This document shows positions 23,932-35,733 of a stretch of 64,000 nt of DNA, piece by piece. Source of the stretch: Phallus indusiatus. Its lineage: Eukaryota; Basidiomycota; Agaricomycetes; Phallales; Phallaceae. The stretch's first letter is position 1, and every line of letters begins with the position of its first letter. The translations under genes were made by a program, and so were the position numbers. The DNA is taken from positions 186,001-250,000 of the forward strand of contig JAQFWX010000016.1 of assembly GCA_027605045.1 (NCBI GenBank). Direction: 5' to 3'. The notes under the pieces were generated by a model. That model ran no database searches and was not told where the DNA came from. It saw nothing but the letters and a program-made list of their open reading frames with translations.

Positions 23932-24796
23932 TTTAAATTCATACCCTGGGTTTAGAGTGATAGCAGATATTTGTTTCGGTACCTTAAACGAGTTTTAGTA
24001 TCGCAGTCTCAAGACGGAGGTGTAAGCCATTCAGCGATATCCTAGTCACCCCATAGCTAATTCTCCAAGCAGCTTAGTTTGTGTTGCTCATTATCCTTTT
24101 CCTTGGTACGTCCTCGCAATTGAGTATAAACTCTTGTAATAATGACTAGCCGTTAGCCTTCATTCATTGCCTGAGAAAAAAGTTGGAATCAAGAGTCAAC
24201 ATCCTGATTCGTCTCAAGCCGACTGAACCCTCTCCTGATCTACCGGATAATATTTTGAAACTAGACTACATTATCGTCCTCACATCCATGTACCCGTCCA
24301 TTCTTTCTTTGCCTTTCATTTAATTAAGTCCACTTTTGCGGTACATGTCTATCTCATTATTACGTGGTACCCGTATGATCTCGAAGAATGACTTGAAATT
24401 AGTAGTCTAAACTCCCTATTCTACCTTTGTTTCCTTCGCCGGTTGAGTCATATTTCGAACTTATATCCCAGATGTTCTTTTTATCTCTCAGTGAATTCGG
24501 CTCGAAAATTGGCTATTTTTTAGAATGAGGAGCATCGATCTTCGTATAGATTTCTCTGTAATAAAAGGATATAGATGCTGACATCCGAGTCCATGCGACG
24601 CGCTAACGCGGCGTGACTGACGTGTTACAATCACTCTTGTTCTTCTCTTCCTCGAGTCTATCTTCTGATGACAAAAGACTAAATTTACGAACTCTCTTCA
24701 GTGCCGTTCCAAGCCACACTTCACGCACAGTCTTCGAAAGTTATTGACTATGTTTTCTTCTGTTCGTGTTCATTTACACCAAATAAATATTCACCC
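23932..24796. other. Spacer without a recognisable gene
   Basis: AT-rich sequence between the transporter relic and the first rad9 relic. Only short ORFs are present. Confidence 0.45.
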
Positions 24797-25828
24797 AGCC
24801 TTCACAAAATGCCTCGCTTGTCTGACGCGTTATGGCGACGACGCAAGCGGATCTTACCTCGGTCTCATTGAGTAGCACAAACTCTTCCAAATCCGCGCTC
24901 GGTCAAATCAAGTTCAATATCGTTTTCTTTGAAAGATACTATGCTCGGCCAAGTCAGCCACCGGGCTCAACATTCCGTACGCCGCCCAGCCAGCAAGAAC
25001 CCATACTAGTGGTCAAAGTATGTATGTTACACTATCATATTCGTGATCAACACTAATACAATCTCTCACATTCAGTCACTTCTGTCGATTCTGAGGCACA
25101 AAACCATTGATAAGATAATTGAGCGCTGTCATTGTGGATACCTGATCCGGGTCATGAAACTGAAGATGGCGATTCTGATAAAGAAAAGATAGTCTGGAGC
25201 CCAAGCTAGTTGTCCGTCTGTACTGCAACCACGGTATGTAATTGTTATTCCTTTTTTTGCTTCGTTGTAGTCAACTACTCATATATTTCGGTTCTCAGGG
25301 ATTGTGAAGACGCATAAGCTCGCTTTATTGACGCCAACGAATGCCTTTGCCCCCCGCGTCACATTCATGGCGTGTTGTTATTGGTCCCCGAGCTCTCAAA
25401 GATGTTCTGGAGCACTTTGATTATACGAAAAGTCCAAAACACGATCCTCAGCTACTTTGGACATTTCGTCTCAATGACGTAAGAATCAAGACTCACCAGT
25501 CTACAATGGATGGGAAAGGTGAGAGCATTGGGGTGGACTTCGTTATGATAGTTTGCTGTACATTGTTTCTAGGTGGCAAGAGTCAGGATCTGTCGACGGA
25601 GATCTCTATCAACGCAGATGAGTTTGACATGTACCAAATTCACGATCCTCCTTCTGGAATTGGTTTTCATTTGAAAGAGTTCAGTGCGAGTCGTCGTCTT
25701 CGTGCTTTTTGTCTGTCTTGTGCTGAGTAATATCACGTTGCAGGCTACAATTCTCATCGAAGCACTCTCGACGGCACTTATCATACGGTTCACAGAGCCT
25801 ACGGAACCTGTTCTCATTGAATTGTCTA
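24797..25828 (+). pseudogene. rad9: rad9 relic, copy 1 (9-1-1 clamp subunit)
   Basis: Rad9 is the checkpoint-clamp subunit that forms the PCNA-like Rad9-Hus1-Rad1 ring. Recognisable blocks in order: CLACLTRYGDD-like start (24805-24840), SLSSTNSSKSALGQIKFN, SLLSILRHKTIDKIIERC, LEPKLVVRLYCNHG, IVKTHKLALLTP, IGPRALKDVLEHF, KHDPQLLWTFRLND, DLSTEISINADEFD and GIGFHLKEF. Lesions: a 7-bp loss near 24838 and a frameshift after IIERCHC near 25125. An 11-bp loss near 25370 and an abrupt end at about 25828 are also seen relative to copy 2, removing the C-terminal half. The first residues of Rad9 are also missing. It cannot encode a full protein. Confidence 0.75.
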
Positions 25829-26659
25829 CTGTTTCCGTATCGCCGCTGTGCAAGCTTCCATAACCAGAAAGGTCCTATTTCGTACTGATCAAATTACTAT
25901 TGAGATTGAGCGTACGAATCTGTCTGTCAATCTCAATAACTCCGGCAATTTAATCGTTGATAGCAATGTCATCAACAATTCTTGTTTGGAGATCTAAAGA
26001 GAAATATTTGGTACAATCAAGCGGATCAAATGTTGAAGGATGTAGAGGATGGAAGCTCTGGATGGATCTGGGAGTTGATGGAATAAATAAATACGCCAAG
26101 ATATGGTGGATGGCAATGGGCGGAGTATTAGTAGCTCAATTTTTTGAACAATTTGTAATCTTTCCTGAAATTTTGAGTGACTCAGTGATTCGCAATCAAG
26201 ATTTGTCTGAGATAATGAAGTAGTCAAGATTTGTAGAGATAAATACCACGTCAGTTGAACAACGGTGCTAAAGCCGGGGGGACTAAAATAAATAATTAAG
26301 GAGAATACTATAGTCTCCTTGAGTCAAGCGAGAACGGTCGACCATAATATTAATGATTGGCAATAAAGTATGACGAGCGTTTTTTTCAAAAGGCAGGTGC
26401 GACTCAGTCAAACCAGCTCGAACTTACAAAGCCTTGGGCTGTTTGAGAGGCATCCACTGAGCAACTACCTCGGACATTATAGCCATTTTTGGCTGAGTGG
26501 TGTAGATTCAACATCAGACGGGTAGACTGCAATAATGCGACTGAGCGTCATCCAATATAAATACTAGATCATATACTTACGCAAATACTGGAGGAAACAA
26601 GCGTCCATCTTGTAAGTGGTTATTAGAGAACCTCGAATCTAACCAAAGCGCGCTCTTCA

Positions 26660-27738
26660 AAAAACTCACAAAGTATAAGACAGACCTGTTATACTTTCAG
26701 TATTAACAGCATAAACACTGGCCATTAGGAAACATACTAGTAATTCATTCTCACTCTCAAAACATATTTAATAATATAAAATTTTGTGGAAAACTTACAA
26801 AACAAGATACAGAACATCCATACTCCGTCTCGTAAAAATACCCTGTAAAGATAGGAAACTGGAATACCCGTCTTCCGCGCCGTGTGCTGTACATATGCAA
26901 ATCTTGCAACAACAAAACCAAATATAATAGATTGAAACAGAAGTTCCAGGAAACTTTTGATTTTCGTGAATTGCGTCTTCAGCTCAACCGCCGGTAATAC
27001 AAAAAAAACACCCACCCAATGAGAGCTAGAGTGTCAAAATGGTTCTCAATGGTGCATATTCCAAATAGCTTTGGAAGGGAATCGTCAAGATCATTAGAAG
27101 TAGTTTTGAACCCGATAATATTTAGAATTAGGACAACAACCACCGCAGTGCAATGGATCACGAAAGTTGGAAAAAGACACCGAAGTAGCAGCTTCGAGCG
27201 TCCATAGAATGCATACACTGAAATATTTTTCTGATCAGTTATCCAAGCGTTTTACAGAGTCAGAAGTCAAGGGGTAAACCTCTTTGTATTAGTAATATAT
27301 TTGCGGACTCCATCGAGGCTACAGCAACGACACAGGCAAACCATGCGTATGTGAAACACAGTCTAAAAGACTCCCTTTCTTGCATGCTCGTATATCGGAC
27401 AAAGAAAGCATAGAAATTGAAACTAGAAAATATCCAGATGAATCATGAAAGTCAATTAAATAAATACTTACATCTGAAGGACAAGAGGAAAATATCGGAC
27501 TATGAAGTACAAAACTTTCACCAAACTTAAAGTAGACCTGAAGAATCGACGTTTAATCATTGCTTTGGATTCACAACTCAAAATGTTAGAGGCACATACG
27601 GCCAAATGAATGTTATCTATCCGAACGGTTGACGTAGAGTGATGCATGATATTATATCCAAAGAAATTTCATACCTCTTCATCGAAGGTCGAGACTGTAT
27701 ACCATACGAGGCAGGTTGTACTAGCGACTGGGATGTTT
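26660..27738 (-). CDS. DUF6533-type seven-helix membrane protein, copy 1
   Basis: Exon pieces match the basidiomycete DUF6533 layout. CLVWYTVSTFDEE is the N-terminal helix with its acidic pair, VKVLYFIVRYFPLVLQ the second helix, VYAFYGRSKLLLRCLFP the third. ILNIIGF and TLALIGFLELLFQSIIFGFVVA follow across an intron, and TGIPVSYLYRVFLRDGVWMFCILF is the penultimate helix. The family has unknown function and is expanded in mushrooms. Exon borders are unresolved between the first two pieces. The likely acceptor before the first piece reads CAA here (27740-27738) where copy 2 has CAG, so this copy may be damaged. The coordinates mark recognisable sequence, not a full model. Confidence 0.5.
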
Positions 27739-29109
27739 TGTTACACTCTGAATATCATAAAATGACTAGTTCCTATACCTATGTTGCACAAAAAGTGGAA
27801 AAGGGGCAGCGGTGAGTCGATCATGTCGCTATGCTGAGACATAGTTGAAAATTGACCTGGCATAAATCAATTCTGAGTATCACTGAAGTGACTTTATATA
27901 TGCAAAAGTGTGCTGAATTTTCAGACAACAGCTAGCCAAATTATTGTTGGGCTTCATAACTGACAGCTGAATGTAAATTATAATAGGACCGGTTTAGTAC
28001 CGGGTTCTACGGCCTAGAAAAAATAATATTTACTAAGCGAAGATAGCAGTACTTACAACAAAAGCTATTTTTGATATGCTTATAGCATAATGTTGAGTGA
28101 CATTATCAACATTGTCTCGTTTTGAGCTTCCTCTTGCAGTCAAACCACAATTCCTTAGACTAGGATAATTCGGAGTTTCAGGCTGAAGAGCTTCGTTAAA
28201 CCAAGGCAGTCGTAAAATTAAGACATGATTCAAAAAACCTTGAAGTTGCGCTATTATACTGTGATTGACAGTGATCAAAGTTCGACAGGGCCCGTCTTTC
28301 TTGGCAGCCTGAGTTAGTGTTCTGATTTCATAAAAAAACTTGATTTCCTATCTCGTCGGAAAATATTCCATAATCAATCTAGAGCATGACTCAATCGACG
28401 TGGGACGCCAAATACCCAGATAATAATGAAGCATACGCGCGACTAGTGTACAAAAGAACAATGAGAAGAACTAATGGGGAATTTGGGAACACATAAACGT
28501 CAAAGTGTAGGAACGGAATCAGAAATTTCATAGGAAGTGAATAAAAAAAAACCAAAAAAACAATGCAATCAAAATTCAGGGAAAAACAAACCAGAATTGT
28601 CTATTATGCAGCGTGTGCGTCAAACTCGTCAATGTTCACCCAAACCGAGCATATAAGTGATTTAAATGTTATGGCATTCAAACGTCACGCGTGCAGATGC
28701 TATTTATGTGACTGAAATTGATTTAATAAGCACACTCGGCGTTTCCTCGCTAGTAGTCCGACACCGACATCAGTTGACAATATGACATGCCAATTATTCC
28801 GCCATTGCATGACTCAGAGCAGTGTTTGTCACTCAATCGAAATTGGGATTGGTAATAACCGACAATAGAACAAGATCCCCGAGCAGAGAACGAATTTGAC
28901 TACTAATATGTGATGCGCGACTTGAACCCTGGATCAAATATACTAACGCTTCAACAGCTCCTACACAGACAAAGTCACTTAATATACATATTCATTAGTG
29001 GTTTAATATAGAGTTTCAGGGCAAACCACGAGAGGTGCCCCGGTGCCCATTGTTTAGTTCTTCCTCGTATCACTGGCAGCCATACAAAGTCATGGAGAGA
29101 GAGGACACC

Positions 29110-29990
29110 TTCATCCATCTGGATTTGGGATTGGAACACCCCCAAATATATAAAACATGGGTGTAACGCAATACATCATCTGCAGAAACCAAACCACGTT
29201 GCGTGTCTAATCCAACGACGCACAAAACCGGAGGTCCTTCCGCCGGGGTGAACGAAATAGTCTAAGGTTCAGCGATACTACCTCTTTCTCTCGAAAGCAC
29301 GTTCTCCAACTTGAGGTTCTCCTAGGGAAGGTAATCGCAACAAAAACAAGGGTATTATCTGTCAATAGCAATGCGGTCTCGGAGGTGAGGATACCAACTA
29401 CACTGTTGGATTGTTGTTTATCGAGGACGCCTTCAAGTTCACGAACATATCGCGATGTGATTCTGCTCGGCTTTGCATTGTGTTGCAAGAACGCGATATT
29501 GACGTCATTGACGTCTAATTGTCCCATTAGGTGCTTTTCATGTCAGACTTGATGCCGATGCCGACTCGGACATGACTCAGATGAGCGTGTTGCTTTAAAT
29601 AACCCGCGCTGGACGATCCTTGCAAGACAAAAACATACCACCATCCTTGTAGATCAATTAGGACAGATTTTCCTTTGCATTTCCCTTGAAATACCGTCGG
29701 TAGCCGTCCGCGTCACTATGCGTCTGATAGATGTCCCTGCTCATGCATACCTTGAATCGTTGCCTTCTGAATAACCATTCAGAGTTTCAAGTCCACGCCC
29801 CTGCCCTTGTTTATTCCGTACGCGTGTTTTTCCACACAAAGTACTCAGTACTCAGTACTTAGGTTTCGCGCGCTCATCTCTAGTTTTACTATAGAGGTCC
29901 CGCTCTTTATTCAACACATCAGACTATTGTACTTAACATTGGGCGTTAGTCACCATTGGCACCCTGAACAGTGTCAGATGCATGTGGGTT
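29110..29990. repeat. Block R, copy 2 (non-coding)
   Basis: Second copy of the block at 17930-19090, here directly after block S copy 1. A minus-strand ORF of 106 codons (29527-29207) is open only in this copy and broken by stops in copy 1, so I do not call it a gene. Confidence 0.6.
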
Positions 29991-30169
29991 TCTGATTACA
30001 CATTATAAAAGTAAAACTTGAGTAAAACCGAAGCTACCAGATCAAATCATCTCCGTTAGACCGTAGATGTACATGAACCACCGTCACGACGCTGACTCTG
30101 GAACCCTAGTCAAGCGTGTTTTAGCAGCGTTTCACGGGCATACCACAAAGAGGCTAGAGACTTACCAGA

Positions 30170-31350
30170 TTAAAACAATAATCTATGACTCATCGGTTTG
30201 TATCCGTCTACGTTGATCTTTGGCAAATCAAAGTCAACGACTATATTGTCCCATATCTCTATTTTTTTATTCTTGATTAAACTGTCCATCCATTTTGCGC
30301 AGCCTTCACAAGCCGTTTCGGTTTTGAACGTCTCGGGAGTCCAACTTTGACAACCATCAATCACCGAAAATCCATCAATAACCTTTCTCCCGACCAATCC
30401 CTTCAAGCACTTGAACGCCGACAGGCAATATGGTACGTTTTCATCAAAACCCGATTTAACTTGACAGGCATCAAATTGTGACCGCTTCTGGAAGATAGAT
30501 AATTTTTCCCCAGAATCTATATGTTCTTTTTTCCACACGTAGGCTTTGTGAGCCTTATAGATTCCCGCACTTTCCAGCATCTTGAATCGGGCTGCCCATT
30601 TAGCTTTCCCTTGCATTAAGCGTACCAAATCCTGGACAGAGAGAGTTTCATCACCAGCGCCGGGTGTCCATTTTACCCAGTTTGCTTTAGTTAATTCGAA
30701 AAATGCTACAGGAAGTAACTCGTGGCACCCAGTTAACCATGCTGTATTGATAAGCTTGATGTTTTTTCCGATCCGGTCATTTTTTTGCTTGTCAGAAAGA
30801 GATTTTAACACCATTTTGTATTCTGGATAATCCAATGGCCAGCTCCGTAGGAGTAATACAAGAATGCAATTCTTGAGGTGTTCCATTTGATACTTGTGGG
30901 AGATACGAAGAACACCCAAGGCACCTTCGAACGATATAATATCCGCGCCAGAGTATAGTTCACTAAAAAAAGGTATAGCAACTTGAGTTTGTCAATCGGA
31001 AGGAGAACTTACTATCCCTTGTAAAGCATCTTCAACAGCTCTCGAACCTCGTCGACGGAATTGCCTTGAATAGGTACTGTGGGTATATCGTTTTCTTTCA
31101 ACACTACCGTGTTTTCGCCCAAAGAAAACATATCGCGAAAAATGGGGCTATGCAAGCATAACATTAAGCGGTGTATTCGAAAATCGCGTCTCTGCATATC
31201 GTTTTCATCTTCCACGCGGAGAATGATGTCACCGTCGTTATGCCAATATGGGGGTGTCCGAAAGGAGTTTGATTCATCAGAGACGACAGATCCTTCTGGA
31301 GAAGATTGTGAGTTCGGAGGTTTGACTAAAAGTTGATTGTTTGATTCCAT
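30170..31350 (-). CDS. BTB/POZ domain protein, P type (B6)
   Basis: A 376-residue protein from exons 31350-31013 and 30962-30170 with a 50-bp intron. N-terminus MESNNQLLVK; no upstream in-frame ATG exists, which fixes the start used for the other P copies. BTB part PPYWHNDGDIILRVEDE, RRDFRIHRLMLCLHSPIFRDMF, then FEGALGVLRISHKYQME. The C-terminal domain is complete with CEGCAKWMDSLI and EIWDNIVVDFDLP. Exon 2 is nearly identical to B4. Upstream of about 31373 the sequence no longer resembles the B2 and B4 promoters and their TATA box is missing, so expression may differ. It pairs with B7. Confidence 0.87.
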
Positions 31351-31372
31351 TTGAGCGTATGAGAATGCTGAG

Positions 31373-31886
31373 AAGAAATGTAAAAAGGGCGTAGCTCCTC
31401 TTGCTTAGCGAGCGTCGGAGTTCATTTGCTCATCCTTTGTTCGCGTCCACCTCCTTCGCCCATGGACGCTCTTTTCTTTCGTCATTCCTATACTTCCTTC
31501 CTTCTCATTTCTTTGTCTCTTCCTCTGATTTATGCTTCCTTTATTTGACCTGGCCTACATGTATTTAATCCCCCTCATTTTCATTACAGATTATCGTTTT
31601 ATCTCCCGTTTTCAGGCTGTCAATGATAGCCTTTTCCTTGAGATTCCGCGGTCATCTTTCTCTCGCATACATATTCGCTATACTGACGTTGTCTATTAAC
31701 GATAGTTCTAGACGAATTATAGACAGATGATACGACAGCCTTCAAGGGCAGAAAGGAATCTATGGATGTGTATAGAAGAAAGAACTATCGCCGTAAAGGA
31801 ATTACGTGTGGAACGAGCTAGTCGATCGACCATGGACACTAACAAAGAAATGAAACACATCAAGCTATTCCATTATATTCAATGTA
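31373..31886. other. Spacer between B6 and B7 with non-homologous sequence
   Basis: Between B2-B3 and B4-B5 the spacer is about 220-270 bp; here it is about 540 bp, with pyrimidine-rich sequence (31440-31630) not seen elsewhere in the array. No gene recognised. Confidence 0.5.
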
Positions 31887-33047
31887 TCAACAGAGTTTCA
31901 GGGCGATATTACGCAAGATTGAAAACTTACCGGAATAAAATGACAATTTTGGATCCGTCATTTTATATTCATCGACATTTATCTTCGGCAGATCAAAGTC
32001 TACAGTCACGTTGTCCCATATCTCTAGATCTTTGTTCTTGACGAGACTGACCGTCCATTTCGCGCATCCTTCACAGGCGTGTTCGGCTTTAAAAGCCTCG
32101 GCAATCCAATTTTTACAACGATCAACCACCGAAAAACCATCAATAAATTTTCTCTCAACCACTGCTCTCAAGCACCCGAATGCCACTGGACAATATGCGA
32201 AGCCTTCCTGAGAACCTGTTCCAATTCGACAAGCATCAAATTCTCGCCGTAACCGGAAGATAGATATTTTTTCTCCAGTTGTAGTCCATATGTAAGCCTT
32301 GTAATCTTTATAGATTCCCGCTCTTTCCAACTTCTTAATTCGCACCGCCCATTTAGCTTTGCCTTGCATCAGGCGTACCCAGTCCTGGAGACAGAGGGAT
32401 TCCTCGCCAGCACCAGGAGTCCACCCTCTCCAATCCGCATTGGCCAATTCGAAAAACGCTGCGGGGAGCAATTCGTGGCACGCAGTTAGTCGTGCCGTAT
32501 TGATAAGCTTAATGCTTCTGCCAATCCTGTCGGTTTTTCGGTTGCCGAACAAAGCACTAGACACTTCGCTGTACTCCCTGTAGTTCAATGGCCAGCTTCG
32601 TTGAAGTAATATACGAATACAACTTTTGAGGAGTTCCATTTGGTATTTGTGAGAAAGACGAAGAACACTCAAAGCGCCTTCAAAAGATATGGGCTCGGGG
32701 CCTAAGCAAATATCACTGGCACACGATGATTCAGCTGAAGAACAAATGTAACCATTTAATGATCGATCAACTTACAGGCCCCGGTATATCACTTTCAATA
32801 GTTCACGAACATCTTCTACAAGGTCGCCTTTCATCGGTATCATAGGAATTTCGCCGTCTTTCCTGGCGACGTTTTCGCCAAGGGAAAACATGTCTCGGAA
32901 AACGGGGCTTTGCAGACACAACATCAACCGATATACGAGAAACTTGTGTTCGACTTGATTATCGTTTTCTACGACGAGATATATGTCACCGTCTTCATAC
33001 CAATAGGGGGGTAAACGGAAGGGATCGACGACGGTAGGCTCAGACAT
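31887..33047 (-). CDS. BTB/POZ domain protein, Q type (B7)
   Basis: A 366-residue protein from exons 33047-32776 and 32715-31887 with a 60-bp intron. N-terminus MSEPTVVDP, LPPYWYEDGDIYLVVEND, HKFLVYRLMLCLQSPVFRDMF; exon 2 gives LGPEPISFEGALSVLRLSHKYQME and the C-terminal domain with CEGCAKWTVSL and EIWDNVTVDFDLP. As in B3, the ORF reads through the array-wide GTAAG donor and ends about 16 residues later; use of the donor would change the tail. The region upstream of 33235 is replaced by block S, leaving a short promoter. Confidence 0.86.
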
Positions 33048-33307
33048 GCCAGTGTTCCACTGTTGGGAGCTGTGTGCTTCGGGATTCCACCAGGTGTGCA
33101 CAAGGGTTGTGGCTACAAGTAGCAGCTTCGAAACCTTAATCTAATCTAAACTTCTGAAAGTGCACGAGTTCGTGCCATGTGCCGCAGTGAGTGTTTGAAA
33201 GGGCAAACGAACAACTTACAGCCCGCTGTAGAGAAGGCGCCGGGCACGGCACCAACCGTCAACGTCCTGCTGAACTTGTGGGCGCTCAGCCTCACCTTCA
33301 TCTGCTC

Positions 33308-35279
33308 TCGCCAGTCTTCACAAAATGCCTTGCTTGTCTGGCGCGTTATGGCGACGATATTGTTTGCAAGCGGATCTTACCTCGATCTCCTTGAGTAGCA
33401 CAAAATCTTCCAAATCCGCGTTCGTTAACATCAAGTTCAATACCGTTTTCTTTGAAAAATACCATGCTCTGTCAAGTCAGCCGCCGGGCTCAACATTCCG
33501 TATGCCGCCCAGCCAGCAAGGTACAATTTTAAGCCAACTAGTGGTCAAAGTATGTATGTATGTTACACTACCATCTTTGTCATCAACACTGATACAATCT
33601 CTCATATTCAGTCTCACTTCCGTCGATTCTGAGGCACAAACCATTGATAAGATAATTGCCAAGCGCTGTCGTTTGTCGATACCTGATCCGGGTCGTGAAA
33701 CTGAAGATAGCGATCGTGATGAAGAAAAAGATAGTCTAGAGCTCAGGCTAGTTGTTACTGCAAGCATGGTATGTAATTAATTTTCCTTTTTGGCTTCGTT
33801 GTAGTGAGCTACTCATATATTCCGCTTCCCAGGGATTGTGAAGACGCATAAGCTCGCTTTATTGACGCCAAAGAATGCCTTTTCCCCTCGCGTCACATTC
33901 ATGCCTTCAGAATCGTGTATGGTTATTGGTCCTCGAGCTCTCAAAGATGTCCTGGAGCACTTTTATTATACGAAAAGTCCAAAACACGATCCTCAGCTAC
34001 TTTGGACATTTCGTCTCAATGACGTAAAAGTCAAGACTCACCAGTCTACAATGGATGGGAAAGGTGAGAGCATTGGGGTGGACTTCGTTATGATAGTTTG
34101 CTGTACATTGTTTCTAGGTGGCAAGAGTCAGGATCTGTCGACGGAGATCTCTATCAACGCAGATGAGTTTGACATGTACCAAATTCACGATCCTCCTTCT
34201 GGAATTGGTTTTCATTTGAAAGAGTTCAATGCGAGTCGTCGTCTTCGTGCTTTTTGTCTGTCTTGTGCTGAGTAACATCACGTTACAGGCTACTATAGCT
34301 CTCGCCGAAGCACTCTCGACGGCACTTATCATACGGTTCACAGAGCCTGCGGAACCTGTTTTCGTTGAGTTTGAATCAGATGATACAAACCACGAATTTC
34401 TTATCATCTTGATAACTAATAGCACCTATGACAATATCCCTGACAACCATAACAACCTCAAAAAGTGCCAGCGCATGGCTGAACAAACCGATGCCCGAGA
34501 CGCTGAGATGGAACATTCAGAAGATGGCAGCTCTTCACGGGCACACGGAAGATGGCGGGATCCAGTTGTTGGCCCTTCTCGTCCACTTTCTTCCGCTGAC
34601 AACACCCGAGAAGGATGCTTTCTCCTAAGTCTACAAAGAACCGAGTCCCAACTCGGATGAAAGCGATACACGACGAGGCTCCATCGATCTGCAGGCACAA
34701 CCTCTCTCCAGAAATGCATCACTATTTGTTGAGTTACGGTCACGCCGTGACTCCAGTTACTGTACATAGTACTTACGCCCACAGCGTCTAATTCCCTCAC
34801 TCGTGTTAGTACACACGTAGTGAGGTACGCTCCTTTTAGTTTAGTTTCATTTTATTCTCTTATTAACATGTACCTAGCAATATTCTTTAGGTACGCCATT
34901 ATAATATCACTCGTGTTAGTACACACGTAATGAGCAATATTCTTTACTATTCCCTCCGAGAATGGAACATCTTGCGTACGAAGACTTTGGGCTACGATGG
35001 ATGCCGAGGGTACCGAAGTTGATATGAGCACGAAAGTTGGGATCATGCGTGTAGTTCAACGACATGGTCAAAATGTTGCTGGTACGGACTCGGAAGAGGA
35101 CAGTCATATGGAAGAGGTTGCCGAAAGTTTTCCTGTAACGCAACCTTCAACAGCCGATTCTGGTCGCTATAAGGTGGGTAATTGGTTAACTACCGGCACT
35201 GTTTTTAGTTTTCTCGTTAACATCACTGATTATGGTCTGTTTTTAGCCATTTCAACCTTTATTTAAGTTCGACGATTGA
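33308..35279 (+). pseudogene. rad9: rad9 relic, copy 2, with C-terminal tail
   Basis: Blocks in order: VFTKCLACLARYGDDIV, SLSSTKSSKSAFVNIKFN, TIDKIIAKRCRLSIPDPG, DSLELRLVV, IVKTHKLALLTPKNAF, VIGPRALKDVLEHF, DLSTEISINADEFD, GIGFHLKEFN. They continue with ATIALAEALSTALIIRFTEPAEPVFVEFE, an acidic segment (DSEEDSHMEEVAES) and a last exon at 35247-35279 ending PFQPLFKFDD, the kind of tail Rad9 proteins have. Lesions: a frameshift near 33365, two indels near 33610-33645 (including a shortened A run), and no normal N-terminus. The intron after HLKEFN begins with GC, not GT. Probably non-functional, though better kept than copy 1. Confidence 0.72.
34798..34934. repeat. 27-bp imperfect palindrome, two direct copies
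   Basis: The sequence beginning CACTCGTGTTAGTACACACG occurs at 34798-34824 and 34908-34934 with one mismatch. Each copy is itself an imperfect inverted repeat. A 13-bp AGCAATATTCTTT motif also occurs twice next to them (34876 and 34934). It lies between the conserved part and the tail of rad9 copy 2. Confidence 0.6.
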
Positions 35280-35382
35280 TCTTCGAAGTTTTCATGCTCT
35301 CGTCCAATGGACGCAGCTGAAATTCAATAAATCTCAACAACAAAGAGGAGTTAATGTGAAGGCAATTCTAAAAATATTTCTA

Positions 35383-35733
35383 ATGTTCATATTGCTGGTG
35401 GCCGGAATAATGATGGCCCGATCGCAGACTTGGCCTGCCTCAACGTATGTCAAGCCAAGTATATGTAAAAGAACACAGTTTTGGGACTCTTTCTAATACT
35501 TATACTTGGAATCTAGGTTCTTCATTCGCTCCATTGCTGACCCCACCCTTTACTGGTACTACAACCAATCTAGTCAATACAACAATATCACCATCTCCCA
35601 GACAGGGCGCATCGGTTTCCGTATCTCCGCTGTGCAAGCTTTCACAGCCGGAAAGGTCCTAATTCGCACTGATCAAATCACATACGAATCTGTCTGTCAA
35701 TCTCAACAACTCCGGCAATTTAGTCGCTGGTAG
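35383..35733 (+). CDS. Small secreted protein, lectin-like opening
   Basis: A 92-residue protein from exons 35383-35444 and 35517-35733 with a 72-bp intron. The start gives a short hydrophobic signal-like segment (MFILLVAGIMMARS). The mature part reads TFFIRSIADPTLYWYYNQSS and later GRIGFRISAV and AGKVLIRTDQI. The FIRS-ADPTLYWYY pattern resembles the first lobe of mushroom ricin-B-like or similar beta-trefoil proteins, but the protein is too short for a full trefoil. Block S copy 1 keeps only the last part (about 25828-25950), where the frame is broken. Function is unknown. Confidence 0.55.

Larger units (their letters stand above)
24797..29109. repeat. Block S, copy 1 (rad9 relic, DUF6533-like gene, tail)
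   Basis: Matches 33300-39245 in the same orientation and order. Copy 1 lacks about 1.2 kb that copy 2 has (about 34370-35605). The tail at 27740-29109 has no gene in either copy. Confidence 0.75.

Noticed and set aside
28905..28945. tRNA-like GGTTCAAGTC motif on the minus strand
   Set aside because: Flanking bases do not form T-arm or acceptor stems.
29207..29527. 106-codon minus-strand ORF in block R copy 2
   Set aside because: The same region has several stops in copies 1 and 3, so it is not conserved as protein.
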